Shown here one piece after another: positions 1-9,501 of a stretch of 64,000 bases of DNA (its first letter is position 1; the number at the start of each line of letters is the position of its first letter). The stretch spans positions 124,001-188,000 of the forward strand of contig OZ345353.1 of assembly GCA_977006965.1 (NCBI GenBank). The letters are read 5' to 3'. The notes beneath the pieces are model-generated. The model ran no database searches, was not told the DNA's origin, and was given only the letters and a program-made list of their open reading frames with translations. This DNA is from Phymatolithon calcareum (Eukaryota; Rhodophyta; Florideophyceae; Hapalidiales). A program made the position numbers and the translations under genes.

Positions 1-905
1 CATACAATCATCTCCTCGGTCATTATAATCTCTAACTCCAATAATTTGTTCATTGCCTGCATTGTTTCCTCCTCAGCTGTCGCGGTTAGTCTTGGTCTCG
101 TGAGGTTTTGTTGCAGTGTGTCCAGGCTCTCCTCCGCCAGCTCGCCAAAGTTCTCTACGTAGGACGTGGGTGCGCGTGGGGGAAAGCGTCCGAAGAACCA
201 TTTCACGCCCAGCTGTCGATGTTTTCGCGATTTCAGTAGCATAACCGGGTTTGCGGGCTCTGTCACGTCCACGGGGATTCTTCGTTTAAGGCCTTCCTCT
301 TCTTGTTCCCATGCTTGAGAGAGGCGATTTCTCTCCTCCTTAGGGGTGACCATTCCGCGTGCAGCTCTATCAGCCTGTTCCGTTAAGAGGTCGTGCTGTG
401 TCAGGTACATAATATCTCTCTCTGCGTACCATATGTCTTCGGCTTTGCCTTCATAATCAGGCTTTTTCTCGATTTCTTGTTTCGCTTTCATTAGGCGCAG
501 GGCGAAGTGTTGACCCAATTGCGCCCTTCTTATTTCCGGTGGCACGATTTTGCATAGTGCTCTCATTCGGTTCTGCAGGCGGAATGCGAAGCGCCCTATG
601 AGGGAGTAGAACAGCCCTTCTGCCTGGTCGATTTGCGCCTGGATGGATCTCGTCCATGGGGTAAGGTGTAGGGCGTACTCCCACCTGCATTGCACGAGTG
701 TCTTGTAGATTGCAATGTTCTTCGTTGTGGTTAGGCTCCTGGCGTTCATTCCTATATCCCGGATGCTCAGAATGACGCCCTTCGCTTTCCTGACTCTGTT
801 TAACGTTGCGTGCTCAGTGACTCCCTTGTTGTCGATGGTAGTGCCAAGGTATTCCAGACGTCTTGTTTCGTGGAGTTCCGCATCAACTAGGAGGAACTTT
901 CGCTG
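1..905 (-). pseudogene. LINE-type reverse transcriptase ORF, C-terminal part, running off the left edge
   Basis: The minus strand is open from the window edge to a TGA at about 906-908, roughly 300 codons without a stop. The translation starts with a LINE RT hallmark, RLEYLGTTIDNKGVTEHATL, followed by RVRKAKG and then WEYALHLTPWTRSIQAQIDQ, the usual region after the RT palm/thumb. The remainder is a charged tail with EERNRLSQAWEQEEEG and WFFGRFPPRAPTSYVEN. The same tail recurs in decayed form at 19326-19745 (minus) and 32640-33270 (plus), and the YLG region recurs at 61630-62040 (minus). The upstream RT part seems lost or frameshifted beyond 908. I call it a pseudogene because of that stop, but the open part is well preserved and may be a fairly young copy. 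The family assignment is from motif recognition only. Confidence 0.72.
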
Positions 906-1517
906 TCAACCATTGGTAGGGTGTGTACGGTTATATGGTAATATAAGTACATGTGCGATGTTGGTGATAAGTAGCACGGCGCGGCTCATGCGTACAGACT
1001 TGAAGACGAGGTTCTGCATCGCCTCATGGATCAGGCCCAAAGAGAATGATCAGCAATGGCGCCAGTGGAGTACATGACGATGAGCGATTCTCACCATGTC
1101 GTAGACCGAGTCAATAGAACGGCCATTACAAGCTGAAAAATACAAGAGTAACAGTCCATACGGCGGTACCGCGATAAATTCCAGAAAGACCTGCGACTTC
1201 GGGAACGGCGCGATGAATTTCCACGCGACGGTCACGGTGAGGAGGTTTTGTGGCGGTATTCTTCTCTACCACTGCCTCGGCTTCGTCTGCCGCAAATGGG
1301 GCGCCGAGGGCAAGCGCCTTCACGCTGAGCTCTGCGTCAGTTCTTTGCGTCCCCTTCCCCAAAATGGCAACACAACATTGTGGATCGGAGTCAAGATGAG
1401 ACCGCGGATGCAGTCGCCAGCGGTGGGTGAAAGCAGGGGAAAGTTATAACTTACCCCTGGTGAAAGAATGCCAACAGAGTCGGACTCGATATCATATGAC
1501 AGCGTATCATAAGGCGT
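906..1517. other. intergenic, no gene recognised
   Basis: Probably contains the decayed 5' continuation of the LINE copy to the left and the promoter of the CtpA gene to the right. Short overlapping frames on both strands have no recognisable domain. Confidence 0.4.
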
Positions 1518-3053
1518 ATGTCAATTTGCTCTTGTTTTTTCTATTTTTTACTCGCCCATTGGACAGGGCCCTTTGTACACGTGGAGAGTGAGATTGTCAT
1601 GCAGGACGCGGAGATCGTGTCCAATCTCGCGGTAAGTCTTGCCCGTCGAGTGAAAAACGATTTCAGCCGGCTTAAAATGCAGCGCCGACGAAGAAGAGGA
1701 ATCCTTGCACTGCTGTCCCCCGTTCGTCAATTGCCCGCATTCACTGGCCTCCCGGCAGCATGTCGCGATCTCCTGCACGGAATCGGGAGGGCAGCTGCCA
1801 CAGCCGCCCTTTGCGCAGCACTCGCCGTTCCAGTGCATGCAGTACATGCATCATCCGCGCCTGTGGCGCCCACACGTCTTCCCGCGCCACAACTAGACGC
1901 AGAGCATGCGCTGGCTGAGGAGGCCTGGAGCTTGGTGAATCGTTACTTCCTGGACGGTTCGTTCCACGGTACCAGCTGGGCTGCGACGGAGAGCGAGCTT
2001 GCTCAAACGCCGCTACCCTCACGACGGGCGACATATCGAGCCATCCGGGCCGCCCTCGCCAACTTGAAAGATCCGTACACGCGCTTGCTCACACCTTCTG
2101 ATATGGTCGCGCTGCGCAAGTTTGACGTTTCCGGTGTCGGGCTTCTGCTAACTGCCGGCGCAACGGATGAACTTGTTGTCGCCACGACGCCAGCCCCCGG
2201 GACCCCAGCAGCGATCGCGGGTGTTAAGCGTGGCGACATACTTCAGGCTGTGAATGGGATTGATGTGTCCGGTCGCGGCGCATTCGATGTCGCGGAGCTC
2301 ATGCAGGGCGAGGATGGTACGGATATTTCACTAAGGTTTCGTGACCGCGGAGATGTCATACTGCGACGCAAGTTCGAAAAGGACGGGAAGACTCCAGTCA
2401 GCAGCTACCTCGTCGAGGGTGATGACGGTCTAAAAGTGGGGCACATCGTTCTGAGCGAGTTCCTGGCGTCGGGGCGCGGAGACGTGGCACAAGCGGTCGA
2501 TAAATTGCAGAAAAAGGGCGCGAACGCATATGTGCTTGACATGCGCGGCAACCCCGGTGGGGTATTTCAGGGCGCGCTCGAGATCGCCGGTATATTTGAA
2601 GGAGGTGGAAAACCAGTAGCGAATGTGAGCTCGCGGTCGGATACGGAGACTTACAATTCGGTTGTGGTTGGCAGCACCGATTTACAGGTGGCGCATGCAC
2701 CGTTGGCGATTGTGGTGGACGAGAACAGCGCTAGCGCTTCGGAGGTGCTTGCGGGAGGATTGCGCGACGGGTGTAGGGCGGCAATTGTGGGGCAGCGAAA
2801 TAGTTATGGGAAGGGATTGATACAGGGGGTTTTTGGGTTGAGCGATGGCAGTGGATTGGTTTTGACGGTGGCGGGCTACGAGACGCCGAAGGGAAGCATT
2901 ATTCAGGGTACTGGACTGAAACCAGATTTTGGAATGGAAGAAGGGTTCCTTGATAAGGTGTTGCGGGGAGTAGGGGTGCAAGCACCGGCCAAAGTGGATT
3001 TTAGAAAGGTGGATCATGTTGTACAGATGTGCAGGGATCAAGCTAACTTGTGA
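1518..3053 (+). CDS. ctpA: carboxyl-terminal processing protease (CtpA-like, S41 family), thylakoid lumen
   Basis: A serine peptidase of the tail-specific S41A family; family members mature the D1 protein of photosystem II by removing its C-terminal extension in the thylakoid lumen. The 511-residue frame has a long basic N-terminus, then an alanine-rich hydrophobic stretch ending in an AxA-like site (ALAVPVHAVHA, about residues 98-108), which fits a bipartite lumen-targeting peptide. A PDZ domain follows (about 215-300: GVGLLLTAG, PGTPAAIAGVKRGDILQAVNG). The peptidase core has DMRGNPGGV, the nucleophile block DENSASASEV (catalytic Ser about 406) and YGKGLIQ (catalytic Lys about 432). The start is uncertain: in-frame ATGs also occur at residues 28 and 54, and a GTAAGT lies near 1632, so the first 60 residues are the least secure part. 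Related CtpA paralogues cannot be told apart here. Confidence 0.9.
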   Translation: MSICSCFFYFLLAHWTGPFVHVESEIVMQDAEIVSNLAVSLARRVKNDFSRLKMQRRRRRGILALLSPVRQLPAFTGLPAACRDLLHGIGRAAATAALCAALAVPVHAVHASSAPVAPTRLPAPQLDAEHALAEEAWSLVNRYFLDGSFHGTSWAATESELAQTPLPSRRATYRAIRAALANLKDPYTRLLTPSDMVALRKFDVSGVGLLLTAGATDELVVATTPAPGTPAAIAGVKRGDILQAVNGIDVSGRGAFDVAELMQGEDGTDISLRFRDRGDVILRRKFEKDGKTPVSSYLVEGDDGLKVGHIVLSEFLASGRGDVAQAVDKLQKKGANAYVLDMRGNPGGVFQGALEIAGIFEGGGKPVANVSSRSDTETYNSVVVGSTDLQVAHAPLAIVVDENSASASEVLAGGLRDGCRAAIVGQRNSYGKGLIQGVFGLSDGSGLVLTVAGYETPKGSIIQGTGLKPDFGMEEGFLDKVLRGVGVQAPAKVDFRKVDHVVQMCRDQANL

Positions 3054-3884
3054 CTTTCTTCGCTGGAGGGGATGTTTTATATTGGCTGAGCCTAATGGTC
3101 AAGTATTTGCGAACGGAGTGATACGATAGGAGCATCAATAAAGCCCGTCCCTCTGTCAGAATACAGCCTGATCACGGCGGCACCATTTAATAGACTCCAG
3201 TTTTCAGCTTTTTGAACACAACTATTTCAGCTGTACATCGGCAATGCGGCACCGATGCGATTTCTGCCGAAAAATCTGAGCCACGCTCCGGTCAAGCACC
3301 TATGATTCCTGTTTGGCATGGTGTACCGCGGTAATGGCAGACACTGGAAAGAAGAAACAACGAGCCTTGGCTGGAGAAAAGGGAGCAAAGAAGACGGTTG
3401 ACTCGAGGGTCAAGGTCTAAGGACAGTCTGGAGGCCTATAGTATGTTGTGTGTACCACAATCAAGTACTGCAATAGTTCAAGAAACCAAAAAAGGAGAGA
3501 AAAAATTGGGAAAGTTGCAGTGGTCAGCACACGACCGAATCCTCTTCTGGGACCATCGACCGGAAGCAGACAAGATTGTTTGCTTAGTGAAGAGTGAGGG
3601 GGAAGTACAGCGGTGATCGCGATTGATAAGCCAGTTGGTGGATTTCTTCCCCACGATCGGGGTGCTTCCTTGGCCAGCCGAACGGCGGACAATGTCCCGA
3701 CCAATATTAACAGAATTTTTGGTCGCTTAAATCGATCGATCTGCAAACTGTGGCTCATTCCCAGGCGATGCTGAACTGCGGATGTCGATCAGATGGTGAC
3801 TCCCAGGATGTACTTCGGCGATGCCAAGAGTATATTCTATTCTCAAAAGAGTGGGGCATTGTAGTTTCGAGAAAGTGACAGGGT
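3054..3884. other. intergenic, no gene recognised
   Basis: Spacer between CtpA and the inverted-repeat element. A 72-codon plus-strand frame at 3398-3616 has no recognisable domain, and I do not treat it as a gene. Confidence 0.4.
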
Positions 3885-4105
3885 ACGAAAACCAAAAAAG
3901 AGGGGATTCTCGGCTTAGAAGTTAAGTACTGAGCACGGGACGCCGGACATGTCGTTGCACCCGACGCCGGGTGAGTGATTAACTAATAAGGAATAGGGAA
4001 TAGTCAGCCGGCATTGGATTCAACGACGTCTCCGTCGTCCCGCCCCCCAATACTGAACTTTTAAGCCGAGAATACCCTCTTCTTTTCAATAGTGGAAGAA
4101 GCTCC
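3885..4105. mobile_element. MITE-like inverted-repeat element of about 220 bp
   Basis: Two long imperfect inverted arms flank a short centre. The left arm reads GGGATTCTCGGCTTAGAAGT from about 3902, and the right arm (about 4050-4085), reverse-complemented, reads GTATTCTCGGCTTAAAAGTT. The match continues inward through CGGGACGCCGG / CGGGACGACGG and GTCGTTG, giving arms of roughly 80-90 bp around a centre near 3985-4005. No coding capacity. I could not define a clear target-site duplication, so the superfamily is open and the outer limits are approximate. Confidence 0.6.
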
Positions 4106-4282
4106 ATCTCGGCTTTGTTTCGAAAATATGATTGGCCCTGATTGGCCGATTATCGGATCATAAAACTCTATACGTGGCATTTGCACGTGGCATTCGATAC
4201 TGCTCTGTCGCCGGCCAGACCTCCAGAAAGACTTCTGTTGTGACTTCCTCTGGGACGAGTTACATCGATCCGGTGATTCACT

Positions 4283-5515
4283 ATGGGGAAGAGAAACAGA
4301 GGGAATTTCCGCAGGCCGCCGAAGCAGAAATCCGGACCCTCTGTCGCCGCAAAGCCGAAGTCAGCACCGGCCACCACCAATGCGAATGACGCAGCACCGC
4401 CCAGTCATGCGACGGCCACGGACCTAGCAGACGACTTTGTGCTGTACGACTCAGGCGCGGATGGCAGCATGCACAGCGACGGAGAGCGTTCATCGTCTGA
4501 GTCGGAAAGTAGTGCTGACGAAATGGGGCTTGCAGCTGGAGAAGGCGACGGGCATGGCAGTGACGTGGAGGTAACGTTTGACTTTTACGACCCAGCGCCT
4601 GTGGATGCGGGCCCATTAGCAACATTTCTGGGAGATTTTTGCGAAGCGTGTGCGCCGCCGCTGGGTGCAAAAGAGCGGTATCTTAGCGGGACGGACCTTG
4701 CAAAGGCGATTTGTGCGCAGACGAGAGTTGGAACTGTTGTCAAGATCTCGGATGATGCGCAGGCAATTGGGTTTATCACGGTGCTTAACATGGAGGCGCA
4801 TCGCGCTTTGCTCGGGCCGTTTGGGAAGCATCTGCGAAGGGTGTGCGGTGTGAAGGACGAGGGTGCGAAGGCAGGGGACGGCGTGGAGAAGAGCGATGGA
4901 GAGAAGTTTTACTCGGTGGTGGCGCACTCATTTTCGACGGATGAGAATTCTAGGGGTGCTCGAGTAGGACTGATACTCACGGATCGAGTTGTCAACCTGC
5001 CGCCGCAACTGGTGCCGAAAATGCAGGAGGCGCTGTTCTGCGAGGTGGAATGGGCACAGGAGGATGAACCGACTGCGGAACTGAGGGAAATGTACAACTT
5101 TCACTGGTATCTTTATGTGACTGACGTGTACGCTGCGGCGGATGGGAAGACGATAGCGGAAGGGGAAAAGAAGGGGAAGAAGCCAGCGAAGAAGAAGGCG
5201 CGAGCGAAGGGTGATGTAGCGGAAGGGAGTGAGAAGACGGAAGGGGGAGTGGCGTCAATGGGAACGAATGAAATTGCTTTCACTAGGGTGGAGGACGAGA
5301 TGTATCTTCGGGCGTCGACGCATTCGGTTATGTGGCCTGTGGCAGGGACGGAAGTGGGGCCCGGAGGGATAAGGAAAATGAAGATGGGTATGCTGATCAA
5401 GAAGGCGCGAATGGCGCAAGCTGTGGCTGAGGTCAGACGGTTGTTTGGTGTACAAGATGAAGAGGAGAAATCGGCGGGCGGTACTGGGGAAGAGGCCGTG
5501 CCAATGGCAACATAA
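4283..5515 (+). CDS. BCP1: BCCIP / BCP1 family protein
   Basis: Homologue of yeast Bcp1 and human BCCIP, nuclear proteins that act as chaperone for ribosomal protein uL14 and in ribosome biogenesis and nuclear export (family knowledge). The 410-residue frame opens with MGKRNRGNFRRPPKQK, a basic nuclear-targeting type start, then a low-complexity acidic/serine segment (about 55-90). The family core begins at VTFDFYDP (about 98) and contains VGTVVKISDD, GFITVLNM and the signature ILTDRVVNLPPQLVPKM (about 233-249), followed by FHWYLYVTDVY. A lysine-rich insertion (about 295-315) interrupts the C-terminal part, which ends with an acidic tail. No intron is needed. The ATG at 4283 is supported by the basic start. 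Confidence 0.88.
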   Translation: MGKRNRGNFRRPPKQKSGPSVAAKPKSAPATTNANDAAPPSHATATDLADDFVLYDSGADGSMHSDGERSSSESESSADEMGLAAGEGDGHGSDVEVTFDFYDPAPVDAGPLATFLGDFCEACAPPLGAKERYLSGTDLAKAICAQTRVGTVVKISDDAQAIGFITVLNMEAHRALLGPFGKHLRRVCGVKDEGAKAGDGVEKSDGEKFYSVVAHSFSTDENSRGARVGLILTDRVVNLPPQLVPKMQEALFCEVEWAQEDEPTAELREMYNFHWYLYVTDVYAAADGKTIAEGEKKGKKPAKKKARAKGDVAEGSEKTEGGVASMGTNEIAFTRVEDEMYLRASTHSVMWPVAGTEVGPGGIRKMKMGMLIKKARMAQAVAEVRRLFGVQDEEEKSAGGTGEEAVPMAT

Positions 5516-5531
5516 ATTGTGTAATGGCGTG

Positions 5532-5559
5532 ATCCATCCATCCATCCATCCATCCATCA
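5532..5559. repeat. (ATCC)n microsatellite
   Basis: About seven tandem ATCC units immediately after the BCP1 stop codon, in its presumed 3' UTR. Confidence 0.9.
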
Positions 5560-6504
5560 CGAGAGATGGAGTAAAATATAAACTGTTTCCGGAGAACGAA
5601 TCTAAGCCGGGAGAAAGTTAAAATGCTTGGATCGTCCTCGACAACAGCGCAGGTCGCCCCTGAATTCCATGCCCCATGGTGCAGCTGCCCATGGGCAACA
5701 AGACGACCAGTCACCGCGGTAAGGTTACAGTACAGTAGGAGGAGTCATCAATCCTTACGCTGCACCTTTAAGCTACTGTAATTGGCGGCCAATTGCTCTG
5801 TAAGCCTTTGATGGCCAGATTTCAGGCACAAGACAGACAGTGCATTGTTGCAGTGCAGTCTTGGGTGACAGGTAGGGCCCACTACAGTACTGTACAGTGC
5901 TGGAGGTGAACGAACGAGTACTTTATTAATTAGTAATAATAATTCAAGGTGGGCGGAAGCCAAGTTGGGTTCCGTTGATGGCCAGTCAATAATATTGATA
6001 TTATGTTGGCTCACATGATGTGATTGTGTCTGGCGACGAGCCGGGGCAGAACAAACGCAGCCAACGAGCAGCTCAGATACTGCAAGCAAACAGGGCGCAC
6101 AATTTTGGTCCCGTGTGCAATTCTGTTACGCGGCAGAGTAAAGGTTAACCAGCTGTGCGCTCCGGTTGTGCTGTACTGTTGCTGTGCATCCCGCAGGGTT
6201 ACCCTTTGGACGAGAAACAAACGACGTTAGTAAACGTCGCGGTCCAGGAATCTCGAGGCCATCACTGCCTGGAAAAGGACTTAAAACAATCAGAAAATCA
6301 CAGCTGTACTGTACTGTACTGTATGCTGTGCACCACATTGCTGCACCTGTCTCACTGAGAAAAACTCAGTCAGCCAATTGCCCGCGCCGCTGCGAAACAC
6401 TAATCTCGCGTTCTCGCCGACGCCCCCCTCACTCAGTCCTGTGCTCAGGTTCGCTCGCTCGCTCGCTCGCTCGCTCGCACTGCGTACCACTCGCCTCGGC
6501 CAAG
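5560..6504. other. intergenic/promoter region rich in TACAGTA words
   Basis: No gene. TACAGTA or TACTGTA occurs in clusters near 5727-5738, 5883-5895 and 6303-6322 (the last a run of CTGTA units). It serves as the upstream region of the first RING-H2 gene. Confidence 0.5.
6451..6478. repeat. (GCTC)n microsatellite in the leader of a RING gene
   Basis: Seven tandem CGCT/GCTC units end 26 bp before the ATG at 6505, so they probably lie in the 5' UTR or core promoter. Confidence 0.9.
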
Positions 6505-7170
6505 ATGAACAACAGCGGACTGTGGAGCGGTTTCGGCGTCGCCCTGCTCCTCCTCCTCATCGCCACCATACTGATATCAGCGCTACAGCGCAGCCGAAGC
6601 GCCGCAGCACGTCGCCGAATCTTAGCGCAAGCGGCCGCGCAAATGCCAGCGTCGCCGCCCCCGTCGCAGCGACCGCCGCCGTTCGTGCATCATGCGAACG
6701 TCTTCCCGGCGCAGACGACGTGGCCGCGCACTTTGCACGCAGCGCCCGGTCCGCGCGCAGCGTACCCCGTGTTTGCAGTCTACCGCACGCAGCCGGGAGG
6801 GGGCGACGGCGTGGCGGCGATTATTGCGCCCTGGGTGGCGCGTCGACCAACGCCGCCGTTTGACCCTGACGACTTGGCGGTCTTCAAGGTAGGTCGTGAT
6901 CAGATGGACACGCAGTGCGGCATTTGTCTTGACCCCTTTGACGAAGAGGATGTGTCGGCGGGACAGTGTCTGCACATGTTCCACTCCACCTGCGTAAAGA
7001 GCTGGCTTGCTAAGGACGCTGCGCGCAGCTGTCCCGTGTGTAGAAACTCGTTCATGGACACCTCGAGACTTGATGATATTGTTACCGAAAACCCTGCTGC
7101 TGCCTCTGCGCCGCCACCGCCACCGCCACCGCCTGTACCTCCGGTCGCGTCTGTGTCAGCGCCGACCTAA
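6505..7170 (+). CDS. RING-H2 finger membrane protein, probable E3 ubiquitin ligase (ATL-like)
   Basis: A 221-residue protein. After a short MNNSGLWSG start comes one hydrophobic helix (about 9-27: FGVALLLLLIATILISAL), a basic patch QRSRSAAARRR, a proline-rich linker and a C-terminal RING-H2 domain: CGICLDPF, then CLHMFHSTCVKSW and CPVCRNSF. All eight zinc ligands (C3H2C3 pattern) and the Trp common in E2-binding RING-H2 fingers are present. This layout resembles plant ATL-type membrane ubiquitin ligases. The tail is low complexity with a run of prolines. The ATG at 6505 is preferred because the frame upstream is promoter-like sequence. The neighbour at 8015 has the same architecture, and the two look like a diverged tandem pair. 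Confidence 0.85.
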   Translation: MNNSGLWSGFGVALLLLLIATILISALQRSRSAAARRRILAQAAAQMPASPPPSQRPPPFVHHANVFPAQTTWPRTLHAAPGPRAAYPVFAVYRTQPGGGDGVAAIIAPWVARRPTPPFDPDDLAVFKVGRDQMDTQCGICLDPFDEEDVSAGQCLHMFHSTCVKSWLAKDAARSCPVCRNSFMDTSRLDDIVTENPAAASAPPPPPPPPVPPVASVSAPT

Positions 7171-7330
7171 CCGCGTCGTTCGGCGTAGCACTGGCGCGAC
7201 GCGTGTTCCTATTAACGTCATGGGGCTTGCTTGCTTGCTTGCTGTCTGAAGAGGTTGTATATATCGCGCAAGATTGTACAAAGTGTTGCATAATACGTAC
7301 GTAGTTAATGTTCTTTTTTCGTGGGACATG

Positions 7331-7375
7331 CCCACCCTCAACACCCACCCCCAACACCCACCCCCAACACCCACC
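7331..7375. repeat. short C-rich minisatellite
   Basis: About three copies of a 13-bp unit of the form CCCCAACACCCAC, downstream of the first RING gene. Confidence 0.75.
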
Positions 7376-8014
7376 TGCTTCGCGGCCTGCCTGCCTACCT
7401 TCCGCTTGCCGCATTCGTTAAAGCCGCGAATGGACATTTCTCGTGATCATCGCGAGAAATGTCAATGCAAATAGAGAAATCATATGCCAGCCAGTGTGCT
7501 CCAGCATCGCGGGCTTACTCCAAATTGCCGCTGTGCCCATCGGCCGACGGCAAGACATCATGTCTCATGTCATGTACTTTATTTCCTGATTGATGCATAC
7601 CGGAATCGCGGTTGAATAAATTGCACCACCGCAACACACCCAAATTCGCACATTGACGGCTCTAGCTGAGACTGTAACCGCACGAGCGTGAATTGTCTGC
7701 GTGCGCGCGTGCGTGCCACGAATTAAGACTGCGACATACCACGATCGAGTGTGTCGCACTCAGCCAGTGGCGGTTGAGAACTCTTAAAAATTTCAAATCG
7801 CCGACAATCATTGTCGCCATTGCTCGCACACGAGTCATGCGCGTCCAGCCAGGATGCGACCGGGGAATCGATCTGCACACGGCTTTGCGTCCGCGACGCA
7901 AATTCAGCGCACACTGTAAACTGTCACCCGCTCCACCGTCGCCAACACATTTCTGCCCATCACGCCCCCAATGCACCTCGCCTCCCTTTGGCGCCTTCGC
8001 GTGCCTTACCCATT
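7376..8014. other. intergenic between the two RING genes
   Basis: No further gene seen. It holds the presumed promoter of the second RING gene. The overlapping plus-strand frames starting at 7693 and 7811 are upstream extensions without conserved features. Confidence 0.4.
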
Positions 8015-8752
8015 ATGGGCGGCATGTGCACCTTCTCCTCCCGCGGCATTGTCGACGGTCAAACCGCCTGTCCGGCGTGGGTCATCCCGGTCGTGGTGGG
8101 CGTTTGCGTGGCCCTACTTGTCATTGCCAAACTATGCGCGCGCGGCCGCATTTCCCGCTTGCGTCGCCGGCTCACGCGGCGCTGGCGCGACGTGCCATCA
8201 CCTGGTTCGCGCCTGGAGAGCCTGCCCAGCGGTACAGTGCCCGAGACTGCCGCACCGGCAGATGTGAAGTCGATGGAGAAGCGGTTCGATCCGCGCAAAT
8301 TACAGGCCGTTCAACTGCCAGACGAGTACCACTCCGCGACTTGTGTCGTGTGTCTTGATATGCTTTGCGAGCGGCTAGTCACGGCCGGTAAATGCCATCA
8401 CTTTGTGCATCGGACTTGCATGTACAACTGGCTAGTCCGCGACCCGCTTAGCTCGTGCCCCATATGTAGGGCCAAGTTCGAGGTCGACGAGGAGATCGCA
8501 GTTGCTTCCGGGTCGTCGGGGGTTGAGAGTAGTGCGTCCATGGGATCCGAGGTGATTCTGCTTGAGTCGGCTTTGGCGACTGCGGCGAATTCGACGACGA
8601 GTTCTGGGGGAACGCAGGTTGGGGTAGAGTCTGGCCTGGTCGTAGCGGCGGATTCCATGGTTGGTGTGGAAAACGGAGAGACAGGCACGGTAGAGGATGT
8701 ACCTCCGCAGGGAGTCACGGCCGTGTTCCAGCGACGGTGGGGACTTGTGTAG
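8015..8752 (+). CDS. RING-H2 finger membrane protein, second tandem copy
   Basis: A 245-residue protein with the same plan as its neighbour: N-terminal segment, one membrane helix (about 22-42: WVIPVVVGVCVALLVIAKLC), a basic juxtamembrane stretch RISRLRRRLTRRWR and a RING-H2 finger with CVVCLDML, CHHFVHRTCMYNW and CPICRAKF. Unlike the first copy, the finger is central and followed by about 95 residues of acidic Ser/Gly/Val-rich tail ending in FQRRWGLV. The likely role is a membrane-anchored E3 ubiquitin ligase, with substrate unknown. A decayed copy of this tail lies about 14.5 kb downstream at 23007-23253, so the gene has been duplicated at least twice. The ATG at 8015 (MGGMCTFSS) is the last methionine pair before the membrane helix. 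Confidence 0.83.
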   Translation: MGGMCTFSSRGIVDGQTACPAWVIPVVVGVCVALLVIAKLCARGRISRLRRRLTRRWRDVPSPGSRLESLPSGTVPETAAPADVKSMEKRFDPRKLQAVQLPDEYHSATCVVCLDMLCERLVTAGKCHHFVHRTCMYNWLVRDPLSSCPICRAKFEVDEEIAVASGSSGVESSASMGSEVILLESALATAANSTTSSGGTQVGVESGLVVAADSMVGVENGETGTVEDVPPQGVTAVFQRRWGLV

Positions 8753-9501
8753 CTTTGGCAAGGACTGATTGCCGGTTTGTCTGCATCATTCGTGAGCGAA
8801 ACTAATTTAATAGTAACAGCTATTGAGCTGTTATTATGCAGGTTCAGAAAGCCAAAGTCATTTTTAAAAAGCGCTGGAGAAAAAAGACTTTTCCAGCGCG
8901 GTATTATTTTAATACATAAAGCTCGGCCAAGATTTATTATGAAGGAGCACGGGCCGCACGTGAACATGATTTTCGTCAAAAACAAAAAAGACAAAAAAGG
9001 ACAAAAATAGCTACTTCGAAACTTCAATGCATAACTTGCGGTGGAAGCTGGCAGAGGGACTGTACATCGTCTTCCGGCAGAAGATGAAATTCACACTGCA
9101 GTGGTCGGTTTATCCGTTATGAACTTTGGGCTACAAGGTCATAACATTAGGACATAGACTGCTGCTTTTCTTATTTAATTAGGAGATTATCAATGACGAT
9201 CATTCCGCTTTTGGTGCACTGCTGACTCCAGTTTTCGTTTTTTCTGCTTCTTTCATGATTCTTCCAGAAAGCGATTTGCAAAGGTGACTGCTACCCTAGT
9301 TACAGTAGGGTTTTCTAGATTTACTTAACCTTGTATCTGCACCAAGAGCGGGGAAGGAAGAAGGCAGTTCACCGACAGCACCGACTAGCTCCACAACGAT
9401 AAACGCGAAAGGTTTCACGAATTTTTCGCCTTTTTCACCCCACAGATACACAATATCTTCCCCCGCCATCATTGCCGTTTTCTGCCTTTTTCATCTTCTG
9501 C
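8753..9501. other. intergenic, no gene recognised
   Basis: Spacer with some A-rich tracts (8990-9010). An 8777-9010 frame is lysine-rich and without a domain, so I treat it as chance. Confidence 0.4.

Noticed and set aside
1622-1690. GTAAGT in the CtpA leader as a possible intron donor
   Set aside because: The nearest acceptors would give an intron of only 35-50 bp and the frame is open throughout, so no intron was called.
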